Made by a program: the position numbers and the translations under genes. This document shows, piece after piece, positions 17,613-26,851 of a stretch of DNA of 64,000 bases. The notes under the pieces were generated by a model. The model worked only from the letters and a program-made list of their open reading frames with translations. It searched no databases and was not told the DNA's origin. Origin of the DNA: JABDQA01 sp963759125 (lineage in GTDB: Bacteria > Desulfobacterota > Desulfobulbia > Desulfobulbales > Desulfocapsaceae); contig CAVWXN010000008.1 in assembly GCA_963759125.1 (NCBI GenBank), positions 62,001 to 126,000 of the forward strand, given 5' to 3'. Every line of letters begins with the position of its first letter. Position 1 is the first letter of the stretch.

Positions 17613-18704
17613 TTACTTGTCCGCGACCGAGTTGTAGAGTTGCAGATCAGCTTTTATCAAAGGCTGCAGCACTTTTCTCACTTCACCATCATGGATATCG
17701 AACAACGGTTCAGAGGTTGAAATGTTCATCGGGGAGGGGTGCAGGGAAGACTTGAGACCATTCAGATTGCGGAAAGCACTGACAAACTGATTATAGCGCT
17801 CGGTGAGGCCAACAAGTTTGAAGTTGTGGCTATTGGCGATGGCGATATCGATATCCTCAGAATCTACTCGAGCAGGCTGGTGGTCAAGAAAATAGCGAGT
17901 CTGGAGATTATCAATAAAGGCGGCTTCAACCGGACCCAGAGAACAAACCAGATCGGCCAACGAGTTGATATCAGCAAACGCCACCTGCCCGAGCTTTATG
18001 CCAAGATTATAGATGACCCGGTTGGTTGCTTTGAAATACTTCTCTTGAGGGTTGGCTGCGGTCTGTATAAGCCACTTCAAGTGAGACTGCAGTTGTGCAT
18101 ACGGTTCACGAAGTATGGTGTAGAAAGCGAAACCTTCTGAGCCGAAATTATGTTTTAACTGGCCGAATCTCAGATGGCCGGAAATATAATTGTGATTCTG
18201 GGCAAGCGAGCGATAACTGGACTCAGGGAGCAGCTCGATATGATTGATGGTCGTACCCTGTGGATACAAGGCTTGCGCCTGGGTATTGAAAGAAGTGCCT
18301 GCGGTTTTGGGAATGTGCATAAATACCGCTGTCTGAGGGAATTTCCTTTTATTAATCAACCTCTTAAGGGAATGATACACGTCCTTTGACCGATTGACCG
18401 CTGCCTGCTGCGATAGATCCGCCAGTTTTGTTCCTTTATCTTTGAGACAAATCGAGATTGATTTCGAAAAATCGTACCCTCCCGGACTGTCGGGAATGAG
18501 TTCGAAACCGCATTTTCCTGTAGGATGAAGGGCAAGGGTTCTGAGGTCTTCCCTGAATATCGTGGCCTCAGCTTCTGCCATCAGTGTACCGTTTTGGAAA
18601 CACTGCAGAACCAAGGTTCTGTCCGGGTGCAATCGGTGAAAACACCAGCCAGAGATGTAATTGGCATTGACGCGATCAATGGATATTTTGTAGAAAACGT
18701 TCAT
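17613..18704 (-). CDS. sulfotransferase-family protein with N-terminal glycan-locus module
   Basis: 363 residues. Residues about 110-350 carry the PAPS-binding 5'-phosphosulfate loop HIPKTAGTSFN (131-140) and a later YTILREPYAQLQSHLKW, matching the 3'-phosphate-binding loop of carbohydrate sulfotransferases. It would transfer sulfate from PAPS to a glycan hydroxyl. Residues about 10-75 are a small module (ISGWCFHRLHPDR, FREDLRTLALHPTGKCGFEL) that recurs in polysaccharide-locus proteins. It is the first gene of the minus-strand locus, divergent from uvrC with a 77-nt gap that must hold both promoters. This implies a sulfated surface polysaccharide; the acceptor is unknown. Confidence 0.85.
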   Translation of the reverse strand: MNVFYKISIDRVNANYISGWCFHRLHPDRTLVLQCFQNGTLMAEAEATIFREDLRTLALHPTGKCGFELIPDSPGGYDFSKSISICLKDKGTKLADLSQQAAVNRSKDVYHSLKRLINKRKFPQTAVFMHIPKTAGTSFNTQAQALYPQGTTINHIELLPESSYRSLAQNHNYISGHLRFGQLKHNFGSEGFAFYTILREPYAQLQSHLKWLIQTAANPQEKYFKATNRVIYNLGIKLGQVAFADINSLADLVCSLGPVEAAFIDNLQTRYFLDHQPARVDSEDIDIAIANSHNFKLVGLTERYNQFVSAFRNLNGLKSSLHPSPMNISTSEPLFDIHDGEVRKVLQPLIKADLQLYNSVADK

Positions 18705-18781
18705 CAGCGTCCGGAGATCACACCGGTATTAAACTGAATAATGTTATCGAGGGAATCCCCCCTCGAGGGAAACACTCCTCT

Positions 18782-20608
18782 ATGCTCGACCAGCAGTTCC
18801 TCTCGTCAGTCCCCCATGCACCGGGGGTTTACCTGATGCTCGACAAAACGTCAACCGTACTCTACGTCGGCAAGGCCAAGGATCTCTTCAAACGAGTGTC
18901 ATCTTACCTTCGCTTCAAAGGTTCCGCTCACAATAAAACCACGGTGATGCTCTCCAAGGTGGACAAGGTCGACTTGCTGATCACCAATACCGAAAAGGAA
19001 GCACTCATACTCGAATCCTCGCTGATCAAGAGACACCGGCCAAGATACAATGTTATCCTGCGAGATGACAAGAGCTATCCGCTTATCAAGGTTACCGTCC
19101 AGGAAGAGTGGCCTCGGGTCTTCATGACCCGGCAAAAGAAGAACGATAAAGCGCGATATTTTGGTCCCTACTCCTCTCCTTCATCGATGTGGACGACGCT
19201 GAAACTGCTGCAGACCTTATTTCCCCTGCGCAGGTGCAAAGGTACAAAACTCAAGCCCCGTAAACGTCCCTGCCTCAATTTTCAGATGAACCGATGCCTT
19301 GCTCCCTGCTGCGGCAAAATTGACAACGGCTCCTACCGGGCTATGGTCGACAAGGTGATTTTGTTCCTGGAGGGACGTAATCGAAATCTCCTTCAGGACC
19401 TAGAAAAGGAGATGAAGCAGGCGGTGGCAGGTCTTGACTTTGAGAGGGCCGCAATAATCAGAGACCAGATCGGTGGACTGAGGAAAACCCTTGAGAAACA
19501 GGTTATTGTCACTCAATCAAAAGACGACAGAGATGTTTACGGGTTCGCCAGGTCAGGCGCCTCTGTATCAGTCGTTCTACTTTATGTCCGTGAAGGAGTA
19601 GTGCGGGGCACAAGAAGATTCTTTATTGAAGATACCTATGGCGACGATCCTGCAATATTGTCACAGATTGTCAAGCAGGTGTACGATGAACGTTCCCTAC
19701 CGCCACAACTCGTGCTGCTGCCCTTCGAAATCGAAGATCAGCTGCTGCTGGCTGAGCGGCTGTCTGAACTTGCCGCGAGAAATATCGCTCTCAGTGTCCC
19801 ACAGAGAGGTGACAGACGTGATCTTGTCACCATGGCAAACAGAAATGCCAGGCAGAGATTTGATGAAATCGATAAAAAGCGTGCCTCCTGGCAAGCTCTG
19901 GGCAGCGACCTGCAAAAGAGGCTCAACCTTACCCGTCCACCTGAGAGGATAGAATGTCTTGATATCTCCAATCTTGGTGGTACCAATGCGGTCGGTTCAC
20001 TGGTCCGCTTCGTTCAAGGCGAGCCAGATAAAAACGGCTACCGTCGCTATAAGATCAAGCAGGCGAAAGGCCCAGATGACTATGGCATGATGAGAGAGGT
20101 GCTCAACCGTCGATTCGGTGATCAAGACAAGGACACGGAGCTCCCGGCACTGCTCATGGTGGACGGCGGCAAGGGGCAGCTGGCAGTGGCGGAATCCGTG
20201 TTGAAAGAATACGAGCTGCTCACCGACATTGATCTATTAGGCATTGCCAAGGAAAGAGAGGATGAGGGTGAAAAGCTCTACAAACCCGGACGCAAAAACC
20301 CGATCATATTGCCTCACCACAATCCGGTACTGCTTTACCTTATGCGCATACGAGATGAAAGCCATCGTTTCGGTATCAGCTTTCACCGTTCTTTGAGAAA
20401 CAAGCAAACGCTCGGGTCTCAATTGGACGCTATCCCTGGGGTGGGACCATCAAGAAAAGAAAAATTATTGAAGCAGATAGGCAGCCTCAGGAAAATCGCA
20501 GAAGCACCGGCCGCCGATCTTATGGCGGTAGAAGGAATCGGAGCAGAGCTTGCCGAACAGATCCACAGCTACTTTCACGACAAACCGGACACCGGTGATA
20601 ACGTTTGA
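18782..20608 (+). CDS. uvrC: excinuclease ABC subunit C
   Basis: Makes the two incisions around bulky DNA lesions in nucleotide excision repair after UvrB loading. 608 aa, the normal length. Seen in order: the GIY-YIG nuclease domain (PGVYLML near 12, YVGKAKDLFKR near 29), the Cys-rich RPCLNFQMNRCLAPCCG segment near 162-178, the UVR motif FERAAIIRDQIGGL near 219-232, the RNase H-like UvrC domain (ECLDISNLGG near 388, MVDGGKGQL near 460), and the C-terminal helix-hairpin-helix region (IPGVGPSRKEKLL near 549, VEGIGAELA near 580). It converges with the FKBP-like gene, 3 nt apart. It has no UvrA or UvrB neighbour. Confidence 0.97.
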   Translation: MLDQQFLSSVPHAPGVYLMLDKTSTVLYVGKAKDLFKRVSSYLRFKGSAHNKTTVMLSKVDKVDLLITNTEKEALILESSLIKRHRPRYNVILRDDKSYPLIKVTVQEEWPRVFMTRQKKNDKARYFGPYSSPSSMWTTLKLLQTLFPLRRCKGTKLKPRKRPCLNFQMNRCLAPCCGKIDNGSYRAMVDKVILFLEGRNRNLLQDLEKEMKQAVAGLDFERAAIIRDQIGGLRKTLEKQVIVTQSKDDRDVYGFARSGASVSVVLLYVREGVVRGTRRFFIEDTYGDDPAILSQIVKQVYDERSLPPQLVLLPFEIEDQLLLAERLSELAARNIALSVPQRGDRRDLVTMANRNARQRFDEIDKKRASWQALGSDLQKRLNLTRPPERIECLDISNLGGTNAVGSLVRFVQGEPDKNGYRRYKIKQAKGPDDYGMMREVLNRRFGDQDKDTELPALLMVDGGKGQLAVAESVLKEYELLTDIDLLGIAKEREDEGEKLYKPGRKNPIILPHHNPVLLYLMRIRDESHRFGISFHRSLRNKQTLGSQLDAIPGVGPSRKEKLLKQIGSLRKIAEAPAADLMAVEGIGAELAEQIHSYFHDKPDTGDNV

Positions 20609-20611
20609 GAG

Positions 20612-21016
20612 CTAGTGAGAGCCGCAGCCGCAATCGGAACCGCAGCCGCAGCCGCCGGACTTCTGCAATTCAGCAATAGCGGTGACTATCTCTTTGGGTT
20701 CGGGGGTGGCAATCTCTTTGAGTTCGAATTTCAGCGATATCAAACCTTCCGTTTCCGGCCTGACCAGGCGTGAGCCCAACCCGCCGAAAATCCCGCCGAA
20801 ATAAGAATTCAGCCTGGATTTCTCGATATCCAGCTCGAAAACTTCCCCCATTCCGAGCGCGTCTATGGCAATTTCGAAATCGCTCATTCCGCTGCTGCCA
20901 ATCCCAAAGATAAAAGACCATTCGATCGGTTCAGATCTAATGTCCAGCGTTTCCTGGCTCTTTCCACTCCAGACATTGAAAGTCAGCTCTTTTAAATATT
21001 TTTCCAATTTCTTCAT
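20612..21016 (-). CDS. FKBP/SlyD-like protein with Cys-rich C-terminal tail
   Basis: 134 residues from the ATG at 21016. An in-frame ATG two codons earlier (21022) is also possible, but a GAGGAG site is better spaced (about 9 nt) for 21016. Residues about 30-70 resemble the core of FKBP-type prolyl isomerases (SFIFGIGSSGMSDFEIAI followed by GMGEVFEL), the place where SlyD/SlpA have a GxG, FE and GE pattern. The usual AYG element is replaced by SYFGG. The tail GGCGCGSDCGCGSH has four Cys and a terminal His, like the metal-binding tail of SlyD. Prolyl isomerase activity is doubtful given the divergence; metal binding is plausible. It lies between convergent uvrC and co-directional rsmE. Confidence 0.65.
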   Translation of the reverse strand: MKKLEKYLKELTFNVWSGKSQETLDIRSEPIEWSFIFGIGSSGMSDFEIAIDALGMGEVFELDIEKSRLNSYFGGIFGGLGSRLVRPETEGLISLKFELKEIATPEPKEIVTAIAELQKSGGCGCGSDCGCGSH

Positions 21017-21056
21017 ATACATTTGCTCCTCTTGTCCGTAGCTACATGTGAGTATA

Positions 21057-21809
21057 TTACAGATTTTTTGCTAACGAGCGCAACATAGAGATGGCACCAT
21101 GCATCGCATTTATGGCGGTTTCCACTCTGAGGATGCGGGGCCCCATGCTAAATTGATCGAACCCCATTAACTCCATCTGGGCGAGTTCGTACTCATTCCA
21201 GCCACCTTCTGGCCCTATTGCCAGCAGGACGGGACTGGCGCCGGCGCGGTAGACTTCCGCCAGACTATTAGTGGTGTGAGGATGGGCAACAAGCATCTGT
21301 TGGTAGCGGTCTTTGATAAGTGGAACTATCCCCTGCATGAATGGTTTGAAGCCACGATAAAAAGAAATGTCCACCATACGCGTATCTACAGCCTGTTCAA
21401 GCCCTTCCCGAACGTGTCGCTGCCAACCGTTTTCACAGACCACCGAGGACTCCCAATAACTTTTCTCAACCTTTGCCGCATTAACGACAAGGATCCGGTG
21501 CACTCCGAGAGTGGTAAGGTGACTGATTATTCGCTTAAAGACGATTGGTCTTGGCAGGGCCAGCATAATATCGATTGGTGGAGCAGCATCTGGGTATCTT
21601 TCCATGGTGAGCTGGAGTTTAACAAGATAAGGCTTTCTAACAACAATCTCTTTTATAATGCCATAACCGGCTTTTCCATTTATTATGCCAACGGTTACCC
21701 GGTCCCCTAGAGACGAGCGCAGCACTTTGACGATATGCTCAGCCCGGTGATCTTTTAGTGTTGTATGATCACCTTTGATTTCATCGTTGTCCAGAAGGAT
21801 GATGTTCAT
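21057..21809 (-). CDS. rsmE: 16S rRNA (uracil1498-N3)-methyltransferase
   Basis: SPOUT-class SAM methyltransferase that modifies U1498 of 16S rRNA. 250 aa, family-typical. Seen: an N-terminal PUA-like domain (HIVKVLRSSLGDRVTVG near 25-41) and the trefoil-knot SAM site near the C terminus, LLAIGPEGGWNEYELAQME (about 195-213), followed by LGPRILR-like MGPRILRVETA near 222-232. It is on the same strand as the FKBP-like gene, 34-40 nt upstream of it, and divergent from waaA with a 94-nt gap. Confidence 0.95.
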   Translation of the reverse strand: MNIILLDNDEIKGDHTTLKDHRAEHIVKVLRSSLGDRVTVGIINGKAGYGIIKEIVVRKPYLVKLQLTMERYPDAAPPIDIMLALPRPIVFKRIISHLTTLGVHRILVVNAAKVEKSYWESSVVCENGWQRHVREGLEQAVDTRMVDISFYRGFKPFMQGIVPLIKDRYQQMLVAHPHTTNSLAEVYRAGASPVLLAIGPEGGWNEYELAQMELMGFDQFSMGPRILRVETAINAMHGAISMLRSLAKNL

Positions 21810-21903
21810 ATTTTGTTATAGTTACCGGGTATCTTGATCTTGGGTTATTTGGTCTCTAACTTTCTCGATCCTTTTTTCGGTACCGACACGCCTATCTGCT
21901 AAT

Positions 21904-23172
21904 ATGATTTTCTTGTATAATATCATCACGCTACTTCTGCTACCATTCCTCGCCCTTTTTCTGCCGATTTATCTGATCTTTAACCCTGCAAAACGTCACA
22001 TTATTCCACAAAGGCTTGGATTCGGACTCAAACTTCCTTCACATCGTAAAAAAGCAACCGTTTGGATACATGCCCTCTCCGTTGGCGAGGTCACCTCCGC
22101 CTGCTATCTGGTGAAGCAGCTTTACCAAGACAAACAGAAATCTACGACCATAATTTTTTCTACCACCACGATGAGCGGATATGAGGTCGCCAAGAAGATG
22201 ATAAGGCCTTTCTGTGACGGATTGATATATTATCCTTTGGATTTTCTTCCGGTGGTTAATTTTTTTCTCAAAAAAATACAACCCGATCTCTTCATATTGA
22301 TCGAAACAGATTTCTGGCCTAACCTGCTCCACCGCCTCGCCGTATCGGAGGCCCGTCTGCTGCTCATCAATGGCAGAGTCTCCGATCGCTCCATGGAACG
22401 GTATCAGCGGTTCTCATTTTTCTTTTTCCCTCTTTTTAACGCCTTCACCATGCTCTGCATGCAAACCAAAGGTGAGGCAAGGAAAATGGTACGGCTTGGC
22501 ATTAACGATGAAAAGATCAAAACGGTTGGCAACCTCAAGTTTGGTGGCCAGGAACTGCCGGTCCCCGAGATAGCCAGCCAAAAGCAAGTTTTTCTAACAG
22601 ACCATCTAATTATACTAGCTGGCTCCACTCACGCTGGTGAAGAGCAACTCATCATTGATGTATTTTTAAACTTAAAAAAAAGCGTCAGCAAACCACTTCA
22701 TTTGGTTGTCGCCCCCCGTAATATTTCAAGGTGCCTCGATATCATTGAGCTTTTTGAAAACAGCGGCCTCACTTATACTAATTTTTCCAGTAGAACTAGT
22801 TCTGAAATCACTGATGTTACTATTATCGATACCATTGGCGATCTCTCCTCCCTCTATCGTTATGCAGATATAAGTTTCATAGGGGGCAGTCTCGTCGATG
22901 AAGGCGGCCATAACCCTCTTGAGGCTTCTCGTTACGGTTGTCCAGTGCTGTTCGGCCCTTATATGGATGATTTTTCAGAAATCAGCACTGAACTCCTGGA
23001 CTTCGGTGGAGCTTTAAAGGTGCAAGATTCTAAATCTTTGTACGACATTCTCCAGGTTCTCATCCATGATGAAACTAAAAGAAAAATGATTGGCCAAAAA
23101 GGGCTGGGTTATACCACAGAGCATAAACATGTCATTTCCGATCACCTGCAGCTGATCGACCGTTATCTTTGA
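21904..23172 (+). CDS. waaA: 3-deoxy-D-manno-octulosonic acid (Kdo) transferase
   Basis: Transfers Kdo from CMP-Kdo to lipid A precursors at the inner membrane, so the organism makes lipopolysaccharide. 422 aa, the usual size. Seen: an N-terminal TM anchor (residues about 1-28), IWIHALSVGEV-like VWIHALSVGEVTSA near 52, FSTTTMSGYEVA near 84, ETDFWPNLLHRL near 130, INGRVSDRS near 152, and the CMP-binding GGSLVDEGGHNPLEA motif near 331-345. The ComEC gene overlaps its stop by four bases (TTGA). No ribosome-binding site is obvious. Confidence 0.96.
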   Translation: MIFLYNIITLLLLPFLALFLPIYLIFNPAKRHIIPQRLGFGLKLPSHRKKATVWIHALSVGEVTSACYLVKQLYQDKQKSTTIIFSTTTMSGYEVAKKMIRPFCDGLIYYPLDFLPVVNFFLKKIQPDLFILIETDFWPNLLHRLAVSEARLLLINGRVSDRSMERYQRFSFFFFPLFNAFTMLCMQTKGEARKMVRLGINDEKIKTVGNLKFGGQELPVPEIASQKQVFLTDHLIILAGSTHAGEEQLIIDVFLNLKKSVSKPLHLVVAPRNISRCLDIIELFENSGLTYTNFSSRTSSEITDVTIIDTIGDLSSLYRYADISFIGGSLVDEGGHNPLEASRYGCPVLFGPYMDDFSEISTELLDFGGALKVQDSKSLYDILQVLIHDETKRKMIGQKGLGYTTEHKHVISDHLQLIDRYL

Positions 23173-25655
23173 TCGACAATTTTCGCTACTGGAAAAATTA
23201 CCTCCTTCTTCTTTCAACCTGTTCTTACGGGGTTGGAATCTTTCTTTTTTCCTCGGCGATATTCTCTGCACCCGCTATCCAGTTAACCCTGGGTGGAATC
23301 TTTATCGTTTTCTTGGCTCTGAAAGCTATTGCCCTGCGATTCCGTATATACCTGCTGGTGGTTTTGATCTTCTTCTTTTTGGGCGCAATCCAGGGTTCCA
23401 CAAACAGCGTCGAGTTAATAGATGCGTCACATATCGCGGTCAAGGCAGGCAATCAAGAGCAAATCGCTGGGGTCGGGACCTTGGTAGGAATGGTATCAGA
23501 GTCCGGAAACACGAGTCGAGCCAAAATTAATATCAGGTACATACGGACGGAAGCCGAGCCCGAATTCAAAAAAGGAACTGGCAATCTCCTGCTTGTTGTC
23601 AAAGGCCCCTGGCCTGAAGCAATTGTTCCAGGTCAAAGCATCATTTTTCAGGCAACCGCTCAGATACCTCCCGCTGCAGTTGCACCAGGAGCTTTTAATT
23701 ATCGGAAATACCTCGCCAGAAAGAAGATCTACCTGACGGCCCTGGTGAACTCACCGTTGCTGGTGCAACCGGTAGATGATATTGGAGCAACCTTATCGCA
23801 GAACTTTTTCTATGCCATTGAACGAGCGCGGACACATATCGCCAGATACATTGATAAGACGCTCCCTCCGACCCCTGCAGCTTTATACAAAGCCCTGATT
23901 GTCGGCGACCGTTCCTCAATTGACCCTGAAGTGTTGGAAAATATTAAGAGAGCAGGCGCACTTCATTTGTGGGCTATATCGGGAATGCATCTCGGTCTGT
24001 TGACAGTGACAACTTATTCCTTCCTTTATTGGCTGCTACGTCGGTCAGAAAGGTTGATACTCAAGATAGATGTGAAAAAAACTGCCCTCTTTCTCACCCT
24101 GCCACCTCTGCTGTTGTATGCCCTGCTGGCCGGTTTTCAGCCGCCGGCGGTGCGAGCATTTTTAATGACCGCAGGCCTGGTCATCTCACTTGGGTGCAAC
24201 CGTATTCATTCAACAATGACCACTCTCGCGGCAGCCGCACTCATCATTTTGTTGTTTGATCCTCTGGCGATCCAATCAGCCTCATTTCAACTCTCTTTTT
24301 CCGCGGTGGCCGCAATGGTTCTGGTTACTCCTAAAATTTTAGCTCTGTTTAATTTCTCCATAAATAAAAATAGAAGCGCGATTGAAAAGGTCCGCAATCT
24401 TCTCGTCTCTTTGGCGGCGGTAACTATCTCAGCAACCCTCGGAACTTTGCCGCTGCTTCTTTGTCATTTCAACAGATTTTCACTGGTTACGCTACCAGCA
24501 AATCTCTTAATTCAACCGGTAATCTTGTTCGTCAGTCTGCCTTTGGGTATGCTCAGTCTGCCTTTCATTTGGTTATATCCCCCTGTTGCCGCTATGCTGC
24601 TCAATTTGGGGACTCTGGGCCTCACCCTTGCAAATTCAATTGCAGCAATCATCTCCACCCCGGATTATACTCAGTTATGGCTACCCAGTCCGCATCCGCT
24701 GCTAATTATGTTTTATTACCTGTTGCTTTATATTTGGGCGGATCAACGAAATACTTCCTTCTCATCTTTGTTGAGTTCGGCCGGGTTTATAACAATAGCC
24801 CTCTTCATTCTCTTGCCCTTCCACCATGATCTTCTAGTAAGACCCGAGCAGACCAGAGTAACAGTATTGGCTGTTGGTCATGGAAGTGCCAATGTAATCA
24901 AATTCAAGAGCGGCCGAGTCGTCCTCATCGATGGAGGCGCTCGGAGCACCCCCGGCTTCGACTGTGGCAGTCGGATCATTGCCCCCTATCTTTGGCACAG
25001 TAAAATCAGCAAAGTCAATGATATCATCGTTACCCATGAAGACGCCGACCACTACAACGGGATATTCAAAGTAATTAAACGATTCAAACCAGAACGGCTC
25101 TGGCTTCCGCCTCTGGGGGAGGCAAAGCATGGCTTTTCGCAATTAATTGATCTTGCCCGTAACCACGGCATCGCAATCATATTCCCGAAACCTGGAGTGA
25201 TTATCGAAGAAAAGGGAGAGCAGATTTCAGTTCTGGGGGGAGAGTTAGGCGATGATATGGTAAATGAAGATGACAAAGGCCTGGTGCTAAAATTGCACTC
25301 AGGCAAGGCCTCGGTTCTTTTTCCAGGGGATATAACGAAAGAGCGAGAGATTGAACTGGTCAGAAGTGCAGCGCACTTGAAATCATCGATATTGCTGTCT
25401 CCCCATCATGGATCAGCAACATCAAATTCATTTGCCTTTCTCTCAGCGGTGTCACCCGAAATTCTGGTGTTCTCAAGTGGAAGCTCTGGAAAGTTCCCCT
25501 CGGAACAAGCGCTGGCCACTGCACGGGAACTTGAGATTCCCACCCTCGACACCTCAGAGGTCGGGACCATCACCATCAAGATGGACGATAATGGCGCTGG
25601 GTATCTGTTGCACACCGAAAAAGAGTTTCAAGGCCGCTACTGGCGCAACAGTTGA
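23169..25655 (+). CDS. comEC: ComEC/Rec2-family DNA uptake channel
   Basis: Inner-membrane channel for single-stranded DNA import in natural transformation. 828 aa with the three expected parts: an N-terminal DUF4131-type region with TM helices and an OB-like segment (about 1-200), the polytopic Competence domain (about 230-520; ALIVGDRSSIDP near 241, LWAISGMHLGLL near 268), and a C-terminal metallo-beta-lactamase-like domain (about 560-820) with HEDADHYNG near 623 and SPHHGSATSN near 745. The start is a TTG at 23169 that overlaps the waaA stop (TTGA); this is the only start that keeps the full N terminus. The MBL metal ligands look intact. PilT nearby fits a pilus-driven uptake system. Confidence 0.93.
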   Translation: MIDNFRYWKNYLLLLSTCSYGVGIFLFSSAIFSAPAIQLTLGGIFIVFLALKAIALRFRIYLLVVLIFFFLGAIQGSTNSVELIDASHIAVKAGNQEQIAGVGTLVGMVSESGNTSRAKINIRYIRTEAEPEFKKGTGNLLLVVKGPWPEAIVPGQSIIFQATAQIPPAAVAPGAFNYRKYLARKKIYLTALVNSPLLVQPVDDIGATLSQNFFYAIERARTHIARYIDKTLPPTPAALYKALIVGDRSSIDPEVLENIKRAGALHLWAISGMHLGLLTVTTYSFLYWLLRRSERLILKIDVKKTALFLTLPPLLLYALLAGFQPPAVRAFLMTAGLVISLGCNRIHSTMTTLAAAALIILLFDPLAIQSASFQLSFSAVAAMVLVTPKILALFNFSINKNRSAIEKVRNLLVSLAAVTISATLGTLPLLLCHFNRFSLVTLPANLLIQPVILFVSLPLGMLSLPFIWLYPPVAAMLLNLGTLGLTLANSIAAIISTPDYTQLWLPSPHPLLIMFYYLLLYIWADQRNTSFSSLLSSAGFITIALFILLPFHHDLLVRPEQTRVTVLAVGHGSANVIKFKSGRVVLIDGGARSTPGFDCGSRIIAPYLWHSKISKVNDIIVTHEDADHYNGIFKVIKRFKPERLWLPPLGEAKHGFSQLIDLARNHGIAIIFPKPGVIIEEKGEQISVLGGELGDDMVNEDDKGLVLKLHSGKASVLFPGDITKEREIELVRSAAHLKSSILLSPHHGSATSNSFAFLSAVSPEILVFSSGSSGKFPSEQALATARELEIPTLDTSEVGTITIKMDDNGAGYLLHTEKEFQGRYWRNS

Positions 25656-25668
25656 AGCCCTCTCTTGC

Positions 25669-26751
25669 CTACACCTCGGTAAAATCTGACGGCGGTTTGC
25701 GCAGATATTTGATAAACTTCGACTTATCTATCGAATTCGAATAGGCATCATCGGGGCTGATCATCCGCTTTTCGAGCAGTTCCATAATGGCATCATCCAT
25801 GGTAGCCATCCCGTATTTCTTACCGGTCTGCATAACCGATATGATCTGATAGGTCTTGGCCTCACGAATCATGTTCCTTACCGCCGGCGTAGCAATAAGA
25901 ATTTCCAGAGCGGCCACCCTGCCCTTCACATCAATACGCTTGAACAGGGTCTGGGAGACAACGGCTCTCAGCGCATCGGCCAATGTCGACCGTACCTGGG
26001 CCTGCTGATGGGCCGGAAACATCTCGATGGCACGGTCAACAGTTTTCATTGCATTCAACGTATGCAGCGTGCCAAACACCAGATGACCGGTCATGGCAGC
26101 TTCCATGGCCAGGGTCATGGTCTCCAGATCGCGCATCTCACCGACCATGATTATATCCGGGTCTTCACGCAGCGCACCTCTCAAGGCCTGGCTGAAACCT
26201 TTTGTGTGCGTGCCAACCTCTCGATGGTTGATGATGCACTTATTCGACTGGTGCACAAATTCGATCGGATCCTCAATGGTAAGAATATGGTCTTTTCTGG
26301 TTCTGTTGGCCTCATCGACGATCGCAGCCAGGGTGGTCGATTTACCGTGGCCGGTGGGGCCGGTAACCAACACCAGTCCCTTGGGAAGATGGGCCAGCCG
26401 GGAGATAACCTTAGGCAGACCAAGCTGCTCGACACTAAGAATATCAGAGGGGATCTCTCTGAAAACCGCTCCTATTCCATTTTTCTGATTGAAGAAGTTA
26501 CAGCGGTAACGGGCCAGACCGGGTATCTCATAACCGAAGTCAATGTCTCCGGTTTCCTCAAAGACTTTGATTTTTGCTTCCGGGCAGACCTCATAGAGCA
26601 TGGCTTTGAGCTCATCGTGCTTCATCACTTTGAACTTGACTCGCTCCATATCACCGCGTATTCGCAACACCGGTTGCTGGTCAGCGACCATATGTAAATC
26701 GGAAGCACCTTCATCATTCATCAATTTGAAAAAGGCATCGATTTGTGCCAT
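25669..26751 (-). CDS. pilT: type IV pilus retraction ATPase PilT
   Basis: Hexameric cytoplasmic ATPase that depolymerises type IV pili for twitching motility and DNA uptake. 360 aa. Seen: the N-terminal PAS-like domain (ASDLHMVADQQPVLRIRGD), Walker A GPTGHGKSTT (131-140; the usual serine is histidine), the Asp-box LTIEDPIEFVH near 166, the His-box TLHTLNA near 238, and RNMIREAKTYQI near 302, matching the PilT AIRNLIRE motif needed for retraction. The motif argues for PilT over PilB; PilU is an alternative. It converges with comEC, 13 nt apart. A perfect 7-bp inverted repeat (26811-26827) lies in its upstream region. Confidence 0.94.
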   Translation of the reverse strand: MAQIDAFFKLMNDEGASDLHMVADQQPVLRIRGDMERVKFKVMKHDELKAMLYEVCPEAKIKVFEETGDIDFGYEIPGLARYRCNFFNQKNGIGAVFREIPSDILSVEQLGLPKVISRLAHLPKGLVLVTGPTGHGKSTTLAAIVDEANRTRKDHILTIEDPIEFVHQSNKCIINHREVGTHTKGFSQALRGALREDPDIIMVGEMRDLETMTLAMEAAMTGHLVFGTLHTLNAMKTVDRAIEMFPAHQQAQVRSTLADALRAVVSQTLFKRIDVKGRVAALEILIATPAVRNMIREAKTYQIISVMQTGKKYGMATMDDAIMELLEKRMISPDDAYSNSIDKSKFIKYLRKPPSDFTEV

Positions 26752-26851
26752 GCGTTCACCCCTTTTCTAATTATTATCTGGGAAACAGAGTTCCGACTCT
26801 AGTTTTTTGATATACTAGCTTAGTATAACTATCTCACTGAAATAATACAAA

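Noticed and set aside
26008..26697. 229-codon antisense frame inside pilT
   Set aside because: Lies fully antisense to the conserved PilT ATPase; composition follows the PilT codons.
26811..26827. TATACTA-GCT-TAGTATA palindrome as a defined operator
   Set aside because: Only 7-bp arms in AT-rich DNA; no known regulator matches, so it is mentioned only as context for pilT.
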